A stretch of 40,218 nt of DNA from a virus. Within the stretch, counting starts at the first letter, position 1; the number at the start of each line of letters is the position of its first letter. A program made the translations under genes and the position numbers. Below the pieces are notes generated by a model, which did no database searches, had not been told where the DNA came from, and saw only the letters and a list, made by a program, of their open reading frames with translations. The stretch lies in the IMG/VR virus record IMGVR_UViG_3300013131_000006, positions 1 to 40,218 of that record. One strand, 5' to 3'. This document shows positions 20,908 to 27,582 of this stretch, one piece after another.

Positions 20908-21101
20908 ATAAACATAAATTCATTTTCTTTATACAATCTCTCGATATCTTTTGTCTGTGCAAGAAGTTTTCCTTCTTTGGAATAAAGATACAGCACTCGT
21001 GTATATGGGTCTTCTGTTGTTCCGTCTCCTTCGTTTACCTCTACGGCTAATACTTCTATTATCTTCGCTCCTCTGCAATTTGCGTATTTCACGTTTCCCA
21101 T
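20904..21101 (-). CDS. Small beta protein, 65 aa
   Basis: MGNVKYANCRGAKIIEVLAV..., then DPYTRVLYLYSKEGKLLAQT. It looks like a small all-beta domain. It lies between the methyltransferase and the next unknown gene, with a 4-base overlap to the latter. Function unknown. Confidence 0.65.
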   Translation of the reverse strand: MGNVKYANCRGAKIIEVLAVEVNEGDGTTEDPYTRVLYLYSKEGKLLAQTKDIERLYKENEFMFI

Positions 21102-21116
21102 ATGGTTATTTATTGA

Positions 21117-23042
21117 TTAAACATTATTTATCCTTTTCTCTGCTATTTCGTAGTATTCGCTTGATAGTTCGATTCCTATGAAATTACGATCCAATTTTTT
21201 GCAGGCTACCCCAGTCGTTCCACTTCCCATGAAAGGATCTAAGACTGTATCGCCTTCCTTGCTTACTAATCGGATAAGCCAAGACATGACAGATATAGGT
21301 TTGACACAGGGATGATGGTTAGATCTTGGCTTTCCTAATGGATTTTCTCTACCTTCTGCTGGTTTACTTCTCGCACTTGCTGGTGGTTCTCCTAAAGGCA
21401 ACCCCTCGCACCCCTCATTCCTCTCTCTCTTACTTGCCTTTGGGAATTGGAGTAGCCCGTGCTTTTCGCCCCATACATCCTGATTAAATGTGTCAACCTT
21501 ACCGCCCCATTGCTCAGCCATTGCGTCTGCTATGCCCTGAAACGTTTTACTTCTTTCTCCACCTTTACCCCATTTTTCAGCGTACCATTTTGGCATTCTT
21601 TTTCCACTCGCATAGGTTATAAATTCTCCTTTGTCTACGATTTTTGTATGAACAAGACTTGGCAACCCCTTTAACCATAAACAAGTTTTTTTAGAAAAAC
21701 TATCGCCGAATTGATATGGTTGTATTGTCTGGTCTGGCTTTCTTATTTTTGTGCTTATAACTCCAACGGGGTTTTCTAATGCAATTTTCGGAATTGGAGC
21801 ATCAAGTAATTTTTGGACAAAATCTAATGCCCTTTGCTGTCTACCATCTTTTATCTTTTCCTTAAACCAAGCCGCACCACTTACTGCTAAATCTGTGCAG
21901 GGTGGATGTGCAATCATTAAATCCCAACCTTTATCTAACTGCTCTAAAACATCACCTTGTATATGCCATTCTGGGTGTCCACCACTGCAAGGTAAAATAT
22001 CGCAAGAATACGCCTCGTGCCCCAACTTTCTAAATGCTTTACAAACTGCTTGGCTTTCCTCACAAGCAATCAACACTTTCATTCTCTTACTAGCTTTAGG
22101 GAACTGCAACATCCCTTGCTTCTCCCCCCAGACATCTATATCAAAGTATCTAGATTTTGAGCCTGAGTCGGCTTTCCATATTGAATTATCTGTTCCACCG
22201 AAACCTGTTCCTAAAAAAGTTTCTGCATTTTTTGTCGCCTTATTACCTGCTCCACTCTTCGTCATCACCCCATCATTCAAAGCATCATCGGTGCAGATAA
22301 TGTTGGCGGGGAAGCGGCCTTGTTGTGTGATAACTTCTTCTTTTGCCATTGACTTACTTGAACATTTGAAAGTTCCACCTGCTATATTCCCTGTGTTGCT
22401 TTTTAAGGTATTATTCCAATCGTCTTGTCCTTTGAAAGGTATCCTGCACCCATCAATATCAATCGCACCTGTTCCGTATTTCAATACATTCTCTACAATA
22501 GTCTTTTCTGATAAAGGTTTACGAGCCATTATGATTGGTTCGTGGGCTGGTTTAAGAGCTGTCCCAAAGCCGTTGTATTCATTTTGAGCTTTATATGCTC
22601 CGATAGTATTTGAACCTGCTGGTAAATCTCCGCCAGTATCTTTGTCTTTTTGCCCTGATTGTCCAGCTGTTACAAACGCCTTGCCACGATTTTTAGTTAT
22701 TCCATTTATCTTGTCTATATCAAGCCCTATATTCCTACTTTTTGGAAATCCACTTGCATAAATCCATTCCAACATATCCCTTACTTCAAACCCTGCGTCT
22801 TCAATCGCTACTGCCATTCTGTGATAGGTTCTAGTTCCACCAAATGCTAATAAGTGCCCACCAGGCTTCAATACTCTCAAACACTCTTTCCAAAGTTCTA
22901 CATTATAAGCGATACCTGTGCTATCCCACTTCTTACCCATGAAACCGAGTTCGTATGGCGGGTCACTCACAATCGCTTCTACGCTTTCATTTTCCAATTT
23001 CCCCATCTCCTCCAAGCAGTCTCCGTGTATGAGTTTAATCAT
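21117..23042 (-). CDS. Nested DNA methyltransferase: beta-class enzyme with inserted C5-type domain
   Basis: 641 residues in one frame. Residues 1-320 carry the N-terminal half of an N4/N6 beta-class enzyme (DPPY at 27-30). Residues 321-514 are a complete C5-methyltransferase-like protein that begins with its own Met (MKVLIACEES), has HPPC (379-382) and ENP (423-425), and ends SKTFQGIADAMAEQWG. Residues 515-641 return to the beta-class enzyme, with the SAM motif DPFMGSGTTG at 602-611. The junctions are marked by DVWGEK(Q/H)G(M/L)LQFPKASKR at 303-320 and again at 522-539, 16 of 18 residues identical. Such enzymes methylate phage DNA against restriction; this one may do two kinds of methylation. 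It is preceded by the replisome organiser with a 4-base overlap. Confidence 0.9.
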   Translation of the reverse strand: MIKLIHGDCLEEMGKLENESVEAIVSDPPYELGFMGKKWDSTGIAYNVELWKECLRVLKPGGHLLAFGGTRTYHRMAVAIEDAGFEVRDMLEWIYASGFPKSRNIGLDIDKINGITKNRGKAFVTAGQSGQKDKDTGGDLPAGSNTIGAYKAQNEYNGFGTALKPAHEPIIMARKPLSEKTIVENVLKYGTGAIDIDGCRIPFKGQDDWNNTLKSNTGNIAGGTFKCSSKSMAKEEVITQQGRFPANIICTDDALNDGVMTKSGAGNKATKNAETFLGTGFGGTDNSIWKADSGSKSRYFDIDVWGEKQGMLQFPKASKRMKVLIACEESQAVCKAFRKLGHEAYSCDILPCSGGHPEWHIQGDVLEQLDKGWDLMIAHPPCTDLAVSGAAWFKEKIKDGRQQRALDFVQKLLDAPIPKIALENPVGVISTKIRKPDQTIQPYQFGDSFSKKTCLWLKGLPSLVHTKIVDKGEFITYASGKRMPKWYAEKWGKGGERSKTFQGIADAMAEQWGGKVDTFNQDVWGEKHGLLQFPKASKRERNEGCEGLPLGEPPASARSKPAEGRENPLGKPRSNHHPCVKPISVMSWLIRLVSKEGDTVLDPFMGSGTTGVACKKLDRNFIGIELSSEYYEIAEKRINNV

Positions 23043-23743
23043 ATTTCGTCAAGATTTAACGATTTACTGTTGTTACTGGAGAAATAAACCCTAAAGTCGC
23101 CTATCTTTTGCCACATTTGTAGCGGCGTTACGGCCTTAGGACAGAACTTGTCGTTCATCTGCGCCTGCAATACTTGGTCAACCATCCGTAGCGTTTCTTC
23201 TCCTCCCCACTTTGAGAGCATTTCCTCGCAGGCTTTCCGTTGCGTCTTGTTCCCGTAGGTGAGCGATGGTGATAGTTCTTTGAATTTCTCGATTATCTTA
23301 GCGGTGTCCTGCGAAAACTTGTTTTTCGCTGTATCTATTCTCTTCTCTTCTATACTATTCTCCTCTACTCTATACTCCTCTCTCTTAGCATTTGCTAAGC
23401 ATTCGCTAAGCACGTACACATTTTCCTTATTCAAAGCCAATAGTTCCTTCTCGTCAACGTATTCTGTCTTTTTAATCCTTCGAGAGTCAAGCCAGTTGTT
23501 TTTGTGCCAATCCGTGATCACTACAACGCCAGACTTGAAGAGTATCACAAAACTTTTAGCGTTCAGAACCTTCATGTCGTCCTCAGTTCCTCCGTGTATT
23601 CGTAAAACCTTTTTGTAACTTACGAATCCTTCATCGTCTGCTTCCATCCCGAGTAGGAAGTATAGAGCCTTTGCTGATACTGGTAAGTCCATGAATCTGT
23701 CAGTATCTATGACCGCCCTGTCGAACATCCTTTTTGCTGCCAT
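23039..23743 (-). CDS. Replisome organiser / replication initiation protein
   Basis: 234 residues. The N-terminal winged-helix-like region (MFDRAVIDTDRFMDLPVSAK, then DDEGFVSYKKVLR) and the C-terminal DnaD-like helices (MLSKWGGEETLRMVDQVLQA, then VTPLQMWQKIGDF) are the usual layout of phage replication organisers, which open the origin and load the host helicase. The middle is a disordered Glu/Arg linker (about residues 115-135). The start is GTATG. The origin may lie inside or near this gene (inference). Confidence 0.8.
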   Translation of the reverse strand: MAAKRMFDRAVIDTDRFMDLPVSAKALYFLLGMEADDEGFVSYKKVLRIHGGTEDDMKVLNAKSFVILFKSGVVVITDWHKNNWLDSRRIKKTEYVDEKELLALNKENVYVLSECLANAKREEYRVEENSIEEKRIDTAKNKFSQDTAKIIEKFKELSPSLTYGNKTQRKACEEMLSKWGGEETLRMVDQVLQAQMNDKFCPKAVTPLQMWQKIGDFRVYFSSNNSKSLNLDEI

Positions 23744-23754
23744 ACTTTATTTAT

Positions 23755-23848
23755 TTATAAAACTAAATCCCGCCCCCTTGGTCGAGAACGGGACGGGATA
23801 TAGTCTGCAATTATGGTCTCGACGCCGTAATTGCTAGTGTTCATTGTT
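23755..23848 (-). ncRNA. Candidate short RNA or attenuated leader, about 90 bases
   Basis: Transcription from the promoter at 23855-23883 would start near 23848. The RNA has the hairpin GCAATTA/TAATTGC, then a 10-bp terminator stem (23767-23799) followed by TTTAGTTTTAT. GTCGAGA upstream can pair with TCTCGAC in the terminator loop, an antiterminator or pseudoknot option. A 29-codon frame starts at ATG 23844, nearly leaderless. It is either a small RNA or an attenuator for the replication gene at 23743. Confidence 0.55.
23757..23799 (-). terminator. Intrinsic terminator before the replisome gene
   Basis: Minus-strand stem ATCCCGTCCC / GGGGCGGGAT (10 bp with one G-U pair), then TTTAGTTTTAT. 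The loop contains TCTCGAC, complementary to GTCGAGA further upstream. Confidence 0.75.
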
Positions 23849-23854
23849 GTTTCT

Positions 23855-23883
23855 ATTATACTTCCAAAAACAAGAAAAGTCAA
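23855..23883 (-). promoter_or_regulatory. Strong sigma-70-type promoter
   Basis: TTGACT (23878-23883), 17-base spacer, TATAAT (23855-23860) on the minus strand. The predicted start is near 23848, four bases before the ATG of a 29-codon frame. Confidence 0.85.
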
Positions 23884-23904
23884 GAAATGCTTGTAAAAGA
23901 GAAA

Positions 23905-23923
23905 ACGCGCCCTCGCTGCGCGT
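23905..23923 (-). terminator. Intrinsic terminator
   Basis: Perfect 6-bp stem ACGCGC/GCGCGT with a 7-base loop, followed on the minus strand by TTTTCTCTTTT. Ends the transcript from the promoter at 24148-24177, just before the next promoter. Confidence 0.8.
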
Positions 23924-23996
23924 CTTCCCCTGGACAACCCTACTGTTGTTCCGTCAAACACAGTATACAACCTCGTTAAATCCGTGTTAAACGAAA

Positions 23997-24027
23997 AGAC
24001 CCCGCAGCCTGTCAGCGTAAAGGGTCT
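23997..24027 (-). terminator. Terminator-like hairpin
   Basis: AGACCC/GGGTCT stem with an inner CGC/GCG stem, followed on the minus strand by TTTCGTTT. It may be a first, leaky stop about 115 bases into the transcript. Confidence 0.55.
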
Positions 24028-24147
24028 ATCGTTTCTGACTCCCGTAGCTATCCCTTGCGGGAACGCGGAGATGAACGCCACAGTTCGGTACGAGAGCACT
24101 TCCTAAAAGCGCTTTCCTGAACAAACGGAGTGTTTGCCCCCAATTAC

Positions 24148-24177
24148 AGTATAACACACTAAAACAAATCATGTCAA
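24148..24177 (-). promoter_or_regulatory. Sigma-70-type promoter
   Basis: TTGACA (24172-24177), 18-base spacer, TATACT (24148-24153) on the minus strand. It overlaps the end of the zinc-finger gene at 24174. Confidence 0.8.
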
Positions 24178-24407
24178 CCCTTGCGCCCTATATGTCCTGA
24201 ACCAGATGTCCTGAACCAGTGCCAATCCTTTTCCGTCCAGTTCGACCGTCCCTTTTCAATAAGCTCGGAGAGTTCTGGACGGCATTCGTACTGTGGAATT
24301 GATGTTGTGAGTGTTTCTTCTCTCATGAAGTCCTTATAACACGACAAACAAAGCATTTTTTGAAGTTCTTGGTCTTTAGTTCCACATCCTGTGCAGCGTC
24401 CTTTCAT
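24174..24407 (-). CDS. Zinc-finger protein, 77 aa
   Basis: CTGCG (residues 5-9) and CLSCY (20-24) form a CxxC-x11-CxxC zinc ribbon at the N-terminus. The C-terminal half has ELIEKGRSNWTEKDWHWFR, a basic Trp-rich helix. It may bind nucleic acid. Its last codons overlap a promoter. No exact family. Confidence 0.7.
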   Translation of the reverse strand: MKGRCTGCGTKDQELQKMLCLSCYKDFMREETLTTSIPQYECRPELSELIEKGRSNWTEKDWHWFRTSGSGHIGRKG

Positions 24408-24507
24408 ATTATGGCTTGTTTTAGCGATTTCTTTTTTTATTGGTACGTCGGTGTCATATTTGTCACAAAACGTCTCCTGTGTGGCAAATTTTGCGTCTGG
24501 TGACGTT
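24408..24507. other. Gap without a recognised gene
   Basis: 100 bases between the HNH gene and the zinc-finger gene. No open frame over 10 codons with a good start and no clear promoter or hairpin. Confidence 0.5.
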
Positions 24508-24897
24508 CTAGAGAGACTTTAGATACTCAATCTTTCTTTCCCAGAATGTAGAGTCCTTCGGAGTCGTGTCTTTTGCGCGTTCTTTGAGTGTATCGTAGAG
24601 TCCGGGATATCGCTCGTGGAAGAACTCGGCGGCGGCTAACGGATTCTCGTGCCATGAGTCGGACGACCACATATGACAACCGGCGCAGAGACAAAGTATG
24701 TTGTCCAAATCGGCAGACATGCCAGGATAGCGTCCTTCCGGGAGAATGTGACTCCCTTGCGTCTGATTAAGCGGTTCTCCTTTTCCGCACTTTACGCATC
24801 GGAATCCTGATTTTTCTCTTACGATCCGTTTTGCCATGGTTACAGCCCTCTTTCGTAGTCTGCTTTTCTTTTGCTGCTCGGTCAGTTTTTTCGGCAT
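24508..24897 (-). CDS. HNH endonuclease (NinG/Rap-like)
   Basis: 129 residues. A Lys/Arg-rich N-terminus is followed by CVKCG (residues 34-38), the catalytic-type GSHILPEGRYPGMSADLDNI (48-67) and CLCAGCHMW (69-77). Cys34, Cys37, Cys71 and Cys74 fit a zinc site and His50 and Asn66 the HNH pair. Proteins of this shape cut recombination intermediates in phage early regions. The family call between NinG/Rap and general HNH is open. Confidence 0.8.
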   Translation of the reverse strand: MPKKLTEQQKKSRLRKRAVTMAKRIVREKSGFRCVKCGKGEPLNQTQGSHILPEGRYPGMSADLDNILCLCAGCHMWSSDSWHENPLAAAEFFHERYPGLYDTLKERAKDTTPKDSTFWERKIEYLKSL

Positions 24898-24933
24898 ACT
24901 TCAAAATGAGGAGTCTGTTATATTCCGATATGG

Positions 24934-25350
24934 TCAGGATTTGTCTAGGCATTTCTTTCGTATTTCACTTACGAGATATTCCATGAGATAGGCCCTTGCT
25001 TCAAGTTCGTCTTTGAATCCGTGATCGGTTGAAAGAGTATCTACCATGTGCATACATTCATGTATCAGTGTCATGATAAAACCTATCGACCTATCAGGTT
25101 TGTATTTGAAAAGAAGTACTCTTGGTAGTACGAATGTCCCGTCGTCTCTTTTAGAAAGAAGTGTCCTGGCTGAAAAATTGTCTCCGTCATTTGAATCAAC
25201 AGCGGCATCTATGAGTCGAAGATACTCGGTTTCTCCTTTATATTTCCTTCTAGCCCATTGCTTAATCTGCGCGTCTGAATAGCCATGGCATACTATGACA
25301 GTATGATGGAATATACCGAAATCCTGCTCGAATATGAATCTTTTACTCAT
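24934..25350 (-). CDS. Zincin-like metallopeptidase domain protein
   Basis: 138 residues. HECMH (97-101) is a full HExxH zinc motif, followed by ELEARAYLMEYL, whose Glu could be the third ligand. The N-terminal half (FGIFHHTVIVCHGY) is beta-rich. Small SprT-like or phage zincins have this layout; the target is unknown. It is the first gene of the early block and one of few starts without T before ATG. Confidence 0.75.
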   Translation of the reverse strand: MSKRFIFEQDFGIFHHTVIVCHGYSDAQIKQWARRKYKGETEYLRLIDAAVDSNDGDNFSARTLLSKRDDGTFVLPRVLLFKYKPDRSIGFIMTLIHECMHMVDTLSTDHGFKDELEARAYLMEYLVSEIRKKCLDKS

Positions 25351-25539
25351 GAGCCTCGTGTAGGTACTGCCCCCACTTCTGAAGTTTACAAAACTTCCAC
25401 ATCACTTACTATGCTTACGAGGCGGGGCCGTGGGATGAACCCACAAGCCTTATTCTGAGTACCCTGGTCTCCACCGTCATGTGCGTTTGCAACCACCATG
25501 ATACACGGGTTCGCATCGTTGAGAGGCGTGTGTGGTATG
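25351..25539 (-). other. Gap between early block and tRNA-Tyr
   Basis: About 190 bases without a credible gene. It holds a perfect GAAGTTT-TGT-AAACTTC hairpin and GC-rich inverted segments (GTGGGTTCATCCCAC). I tried to fit a further tRNA and could not. Confidence 0.5.
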
Positions 25540-25619
25540 TTGGCCGTGTAGGAATCGAACCTACTTACCCGAAGGCCGCAGATTTACAGTCTGCTGTCCA
25601 CCCATTGAACATACGACCA
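25540..25619 (-). tRNA. tRNA-Tyr (GUA)
   Basis: Minus strand: acceptor TGGTCGT/ACGGCCA with one G-U pair, D stem GTTC/GGAC, anticodon arm GCAGA-CTGTAAA-TCTGC (GUA), long variable arm with a TTCG loop, T arm GTAGG-TTCGATT-CCTAC. All arms pair well. CCA is not encoded. It lies 8 bases after the holin-like gene. Confidence 0.93.
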
Positions 25620-25627
25620 GCCGCTGG

Positions 25628-25780
25628 CTATTTCAATTTCAGAAATCCGCGAACAAACAACAGTGCAATTCCTACACCAACAAAAACGAGTCCTCTTGCG
25701 ATATCCGTGCTGATTGTCGGTACTCCGGTCGCGATTGAGAGTATGCCAATAGAGAGGAGCGATTCTTGTGTTACGTTCAT
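25628..25780 (-). CDS. Holin-like two-pass membrane protein, 50 aa
   Basis: ATG 25780 (ATATG) to TAG 25628. Two hydrophobic segments (SLLSIGILSIATGVPTIS and GLVFVGVGIALLFVRGF) joined by a short polar turn, with a basic tail (FLKLK). This is the size and shape of small class II holins. It lies just behind the M23 endopeptidase and a coiled-coil protein. Role inferred from context. Confidence 0.65.
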   Translation of the reverse strand: MNVTQESLLSIGILSIATGVPTISTDIARGLVFVGVGIALLFVRGFLKLK

Positions 25781-25784
25781 ATCT

Positions 25785-25940
25785 TTAGCATGAATAGTAA
25801 ACTACTGGAAAATATGTAACGTTAGGCTGTGATTGCTGATGATAGTAATGCTTCTCGATGACTGTCTTAGGAGCTTTTTCAAGTTCTTCTATTCTCTTTT
25901 CGAGGGATTCGATTTTCGACTCAAGTTCTTTTGTTGTCAT
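25785..25940 (-). CDS. Small coiled-coil protein, 51 aa
   Basis: ATG 25940 (ATATG) to TAA 25785. Residues 3-25 form a heptad coiled coil (ELESKIESLEKRIEELEKA) and the rest is aromatic (HYYHQQ, YFPVVYYSC). It overlaps the end of the M23 gene by 20 bases and is followed by the holin-like gene, so it belongs to the lysis cassette. Function unknown. Confidence 0.55.
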   Translation of the reverse strand: MTTKELESKIESLEKRIEELEKAPKTVIEKHYYHQQSQPNVTYFPVVYYSC

Positions 25941-26337
25941 ATCGCTTCCAGTCGAACTTCTTCGGGTCGAGAAAATTCGAGAAATTATAGATATTAAGCG
26001 AGTGCTTCGATATGTCGATATGCAGGTGCGCTCCGGTAGTCATGACCCCTGTATTTCCGGTATGAGCAACGAGAGCACCTTTCTTCACCTTTCCTCCGCG
26101 AGTGACGAAATCGTTGAGGTGCATGAAACGGATTACCACGTCTTGTCCGTCCGGCTTGAACAGGATTGTGTTCCCGCCCTGTACGCCTTTCGTCTGTGAC
26201 ACGATATACCCATCAAATGGAGCGAACAGAGGTGTTCCTTTCGATGCCACGTAGTCCGTACCGAGATGGTGTGCCGTGTACCATGCTCTCTGGCCGAAGA
26301 CGTACCCGCCGATTTTCCTTACTTTAAGAGGGAACAT
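25921..26337 (-). CDS. M23 family endopeptidase (endolysin)
   Basis: 138 residues, a bare LytM/M23 domain. Zinc ligands are His24 and Asp28 in HLGTD and His106 in HLHID, with His73 (FMHLND) and His104 as catalytic-site residues. PLFAPFDGYIV and HTGNTGVMTTGAHLH are classic M23 phrases. It cleaves cell-wall cross-bridges at the end of infection. It has no signal peptide, so it needs the nearby membrane proteins to reach the wall. Confidence 0.92.
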   Translation of the reverse strand: MFPLKVRKIGGYVFGQRAWYTAHHLGTDYVASKGTPLFAPFDGYIVSQTKGVQGGNTILFKPDGQDVVIRFMHLNDFVTRGGKVKKGALVAHTGNTGVMTTGAHLHIDISKHSLNIYNFSNFLDPKKFDWKRYDNKRT

Positions 26338-26558
26338 ATGTCAAAAGTGATAATGGTTACGATTCCTCCTAGAAAGACAAAAAATGGCTGAAGTAAGCGA
26401 TAGTGGTTAATCTCCATTTCGTATAATTCACTAGCAATATCACTTCCAGAACTGAATCCAGTCTCATACCCTTTCGCATACGCTTTCTGTTCCGCGATCT
26501 CACACGTATGGAGACCGGGCTTGTTCTCACGCTTACAAACGCCATTCTTGCAGGCCAT
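26319..26558 (-). CDS. Small membrane protein with Cys-rich N-terminus, 79 aa
   Basis: The N-terminus has three Cys (ACKNGVCKRE, TCEIAEQ). The C-terminus has one membrane helix (about residues 56-77, LLQPFFVFLGGIVTIITFDI). It overlaps the endopeptidase start by 19 bases. A holin or anti-holin role is likely by position. Confidence 0.65.
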   Translation of the reverse strand: MACKNGVCKRENKPGLHTCEIAEQKAYAKGYETGFSSGSDIASELYEMEINHYRLLQPFFVFLGGIVTIITFDICSLLK

Positions 26559-26559
26559 A

Positions 26560-26757
26560 TTATTTTTCCCACTGGTTAATTCCCCACTCCCTCGGCTGTG
26601 ACCACTCCGAGGCAGCTTTTACCGAGAAAAGAGCGACAAAAAGAGCGCCGACAATGATGCCGAGATACACAGTATAGAGAGCGTGCCGACGAAGGAAATC
26701 AATACCGCGGTCACGTCCTCGACGAATTGCAGCACAAAGGTCAGCATAGAATGTCAT
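26560..26757 (-). CDS. Single-pass membrane protein, 65 aa
   Basis: A basic N-terminus (AAIRRGRDRGIDFLRRH), one membrane helix (about residues 27-48, TVYLGIIVGALFVALFSV) and a short Trp-containing tail. It is the first gene after the promoter at 26947 and the hairpin at 26782. Candidate holin or spanin-like component. Confidence 0.65.
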   Translation of the reverse strand: MTFYADLCAAIRRGRDRGIDFLRRHALYTVYLGIIVGALFVALFSVKAASEWSQPREWGINQWEK

Positions 26758-26781
26758 AGGGTGCGTTACGTATTATCACCA

Positions 26782-26819
26782 CTATGGGCCTCCAGGTGCG
26801 CCTGTATTGAGACCCATAG
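26782..26819 (-). other. Nested hairpin in the lysis leader
   Basis: CTATGGG (26782-26788) pairs with CCCATAG (26813-26819), and inside it CAGG-TGCG-CCTG forms a second hairpin. No T-run follows. It is in the leader of the lysis genes and could affect translation. Confidence 0.6.
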
Positions 26820-26946
26820 CGCCACACTTCCGGATTCTCGCCGGATCAAATCTCATCCTACTCGCACGCCAGATTCGACGCCATTCGTAGTTTCCAAAAC
26901 AGTCGGTGTGAACGATGCTCCGGATAGTCGAATGACTAGTACAGAA

Positions 26947-26975
26947 ATTATAGCACACTTTCAAATATCACGCAA
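26947..26975 (-). promoter_or_regulatory. Extended -10 promoter before the lysis genes
   Basis: TATAAT (26947-26952) with TG in the extended -10 position (TGC-TATAAT). The -35 box is weak (TTGCGT, 26970-26975, 17-base spacer). It overlaps the end of the small basic gene at 26968. Confidence 0.6.
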
Positions 26976-27099
26976 ACATCGAGAGGATGCTTTTACGCTT
27001 CTTGTACGGAGGCTTCGGCTTCTGTGTCACCTTCTTTACGAGTGTTGCCGTTCCGACTGGTTTCGAGTCCGTCTTCTTCCGCAATACTGCCTTTTTCAT
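26968..27099 (-). CDS. Very basic small protein, 43 aa
   Basis: ATG 27099 (GTATG, ribosome site AAGGA) to TGA 26968. Starts MKKAVLRKKTDSKPVGTATL and is rich in Lys, Pro and Thr. It directly follows the coiled-coil membrane gene. It may be a nucleic-acid or wall-binding peptide. Unknown. Confidence 0.55.
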   Translation of the reverse strand: MKKAVLRKKTDSKPVGTATLVKKVTQKPKPPYKKRKSILSMFA

Positions 27100-27101
27100 A
27101 C

Positions 27102-27533
27102 TTATTCCTTAATGGTGATTTCGTATCCGTCCAACTGATCCCGAACCTCGTCTTTTATGGTCCGGTTAAGACTTTGAAATTCGACGTACATATTGAACAG
27201 CGCTATGGCCGCGGCGACGATGAATACTGTCAACGACCCGAGTATGGTCTTCGTTGCCGCGCTCATTCCGTTTATGGTACCCTGCCAGACTTCGAGCCTG
27301 GTTACCCGTCCGTTCGTCTTCGTCGTCTGCACTTCGACTCGTGATATCTTTTCGTCGACGTTCTTCACCATTGTCCGTATCTCATTGATAAGCGGTGAAA
27401 GTGCCGTCGGAGGCATCTCCGCGTGCATTATTAGAGCCTTTTCAAGTGAATCGAACCTTCCTGCGACAAACTTATCAGACGTGTCTAGACGTGTCTTTAT
27501 GTTACTGTTCAGTTCTTCTATCGTTTCGCACAT
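27102..27533 (-). CDS. Coiled-coil protein with C-terminal membrane helix
   Basis: 143 residues from ATG 27533; a TTG at 27578 would add 15. The N-terminal part is a long coiled coil with heptads (IEELNSNIKTRLDTSDKF, then VDEKISRVEV). One membrane helix (LGSLTVFIVAAAIALFNMYV) comes near the end, followed by a charged tail. The shape is like the Gp-like holin partners and membrane-linked tail proteins next to lysis genes. Function inferred from position. Confidence 0.65.
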   Translation of the reverse strand: MCETIEELNSNIKTRLDTSDKFVAGRFDSLEKALIMHAEMPPTALSPLINEIRTMVKNVDEKISRVEVQTTKTNGRVTRLEVWQGTINGMSAATKTILGSLTVFIVAAAIALFNMYVEFQSLNRTIKDEVRDQLDGYEITIKE

Positions 27534-27582
27534 GATGTTTGTTTTATACGCTTTTATACTTCCTCTGATCACGGACAATGAA

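Larger units (their letters stand above)
23901..24141 (-). ncRNA. Candidate structured RNA, about 150-240 bases
   Basis: It runs from the promoter at 24148-24177 to one of two terminator-like hairpins. It holds CAAAC-ACTCC-GTTTG, an AAGCGCTT palindrome and the hairpin CCC-GCAA-GGG with a GNRA-type loop, flanked by TCCCG/CGGGA. A 114-codon frame crosses this area but also crosses both terminators and a promoter, so I think it is chance. No family recognised. Confidence 0.5.

Noticed and set aside
23755-24099. A 114-codon minus-strand frame
   Set aside because: It runs across two terminator hairpins and a near-perfect promoter, and its phrases match no family I know. I treat the region as RNA units; only the last 29 codons could be a leader peptide.
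24767-24952. 61-codon frame overlapping the start of the HNH gene
   Set aside because: More than two thirds of it lies in another frame of the well-supported HNH gene and it has no family features beyond basic composition.
25371-25539. A further tRNA next to tRNA-Tyr
   Set aside because: GTGGGTTCATCCCAC looks like a T arm, but no matching acceptor or anticodon arm could be found.
26782-26964. 60-codon frame between the basic peptide and the membrane protein
   Set aside because: It starts with TTG inside a promoter -10 region and runs through a perfect hairpin; composition is not protein-like.
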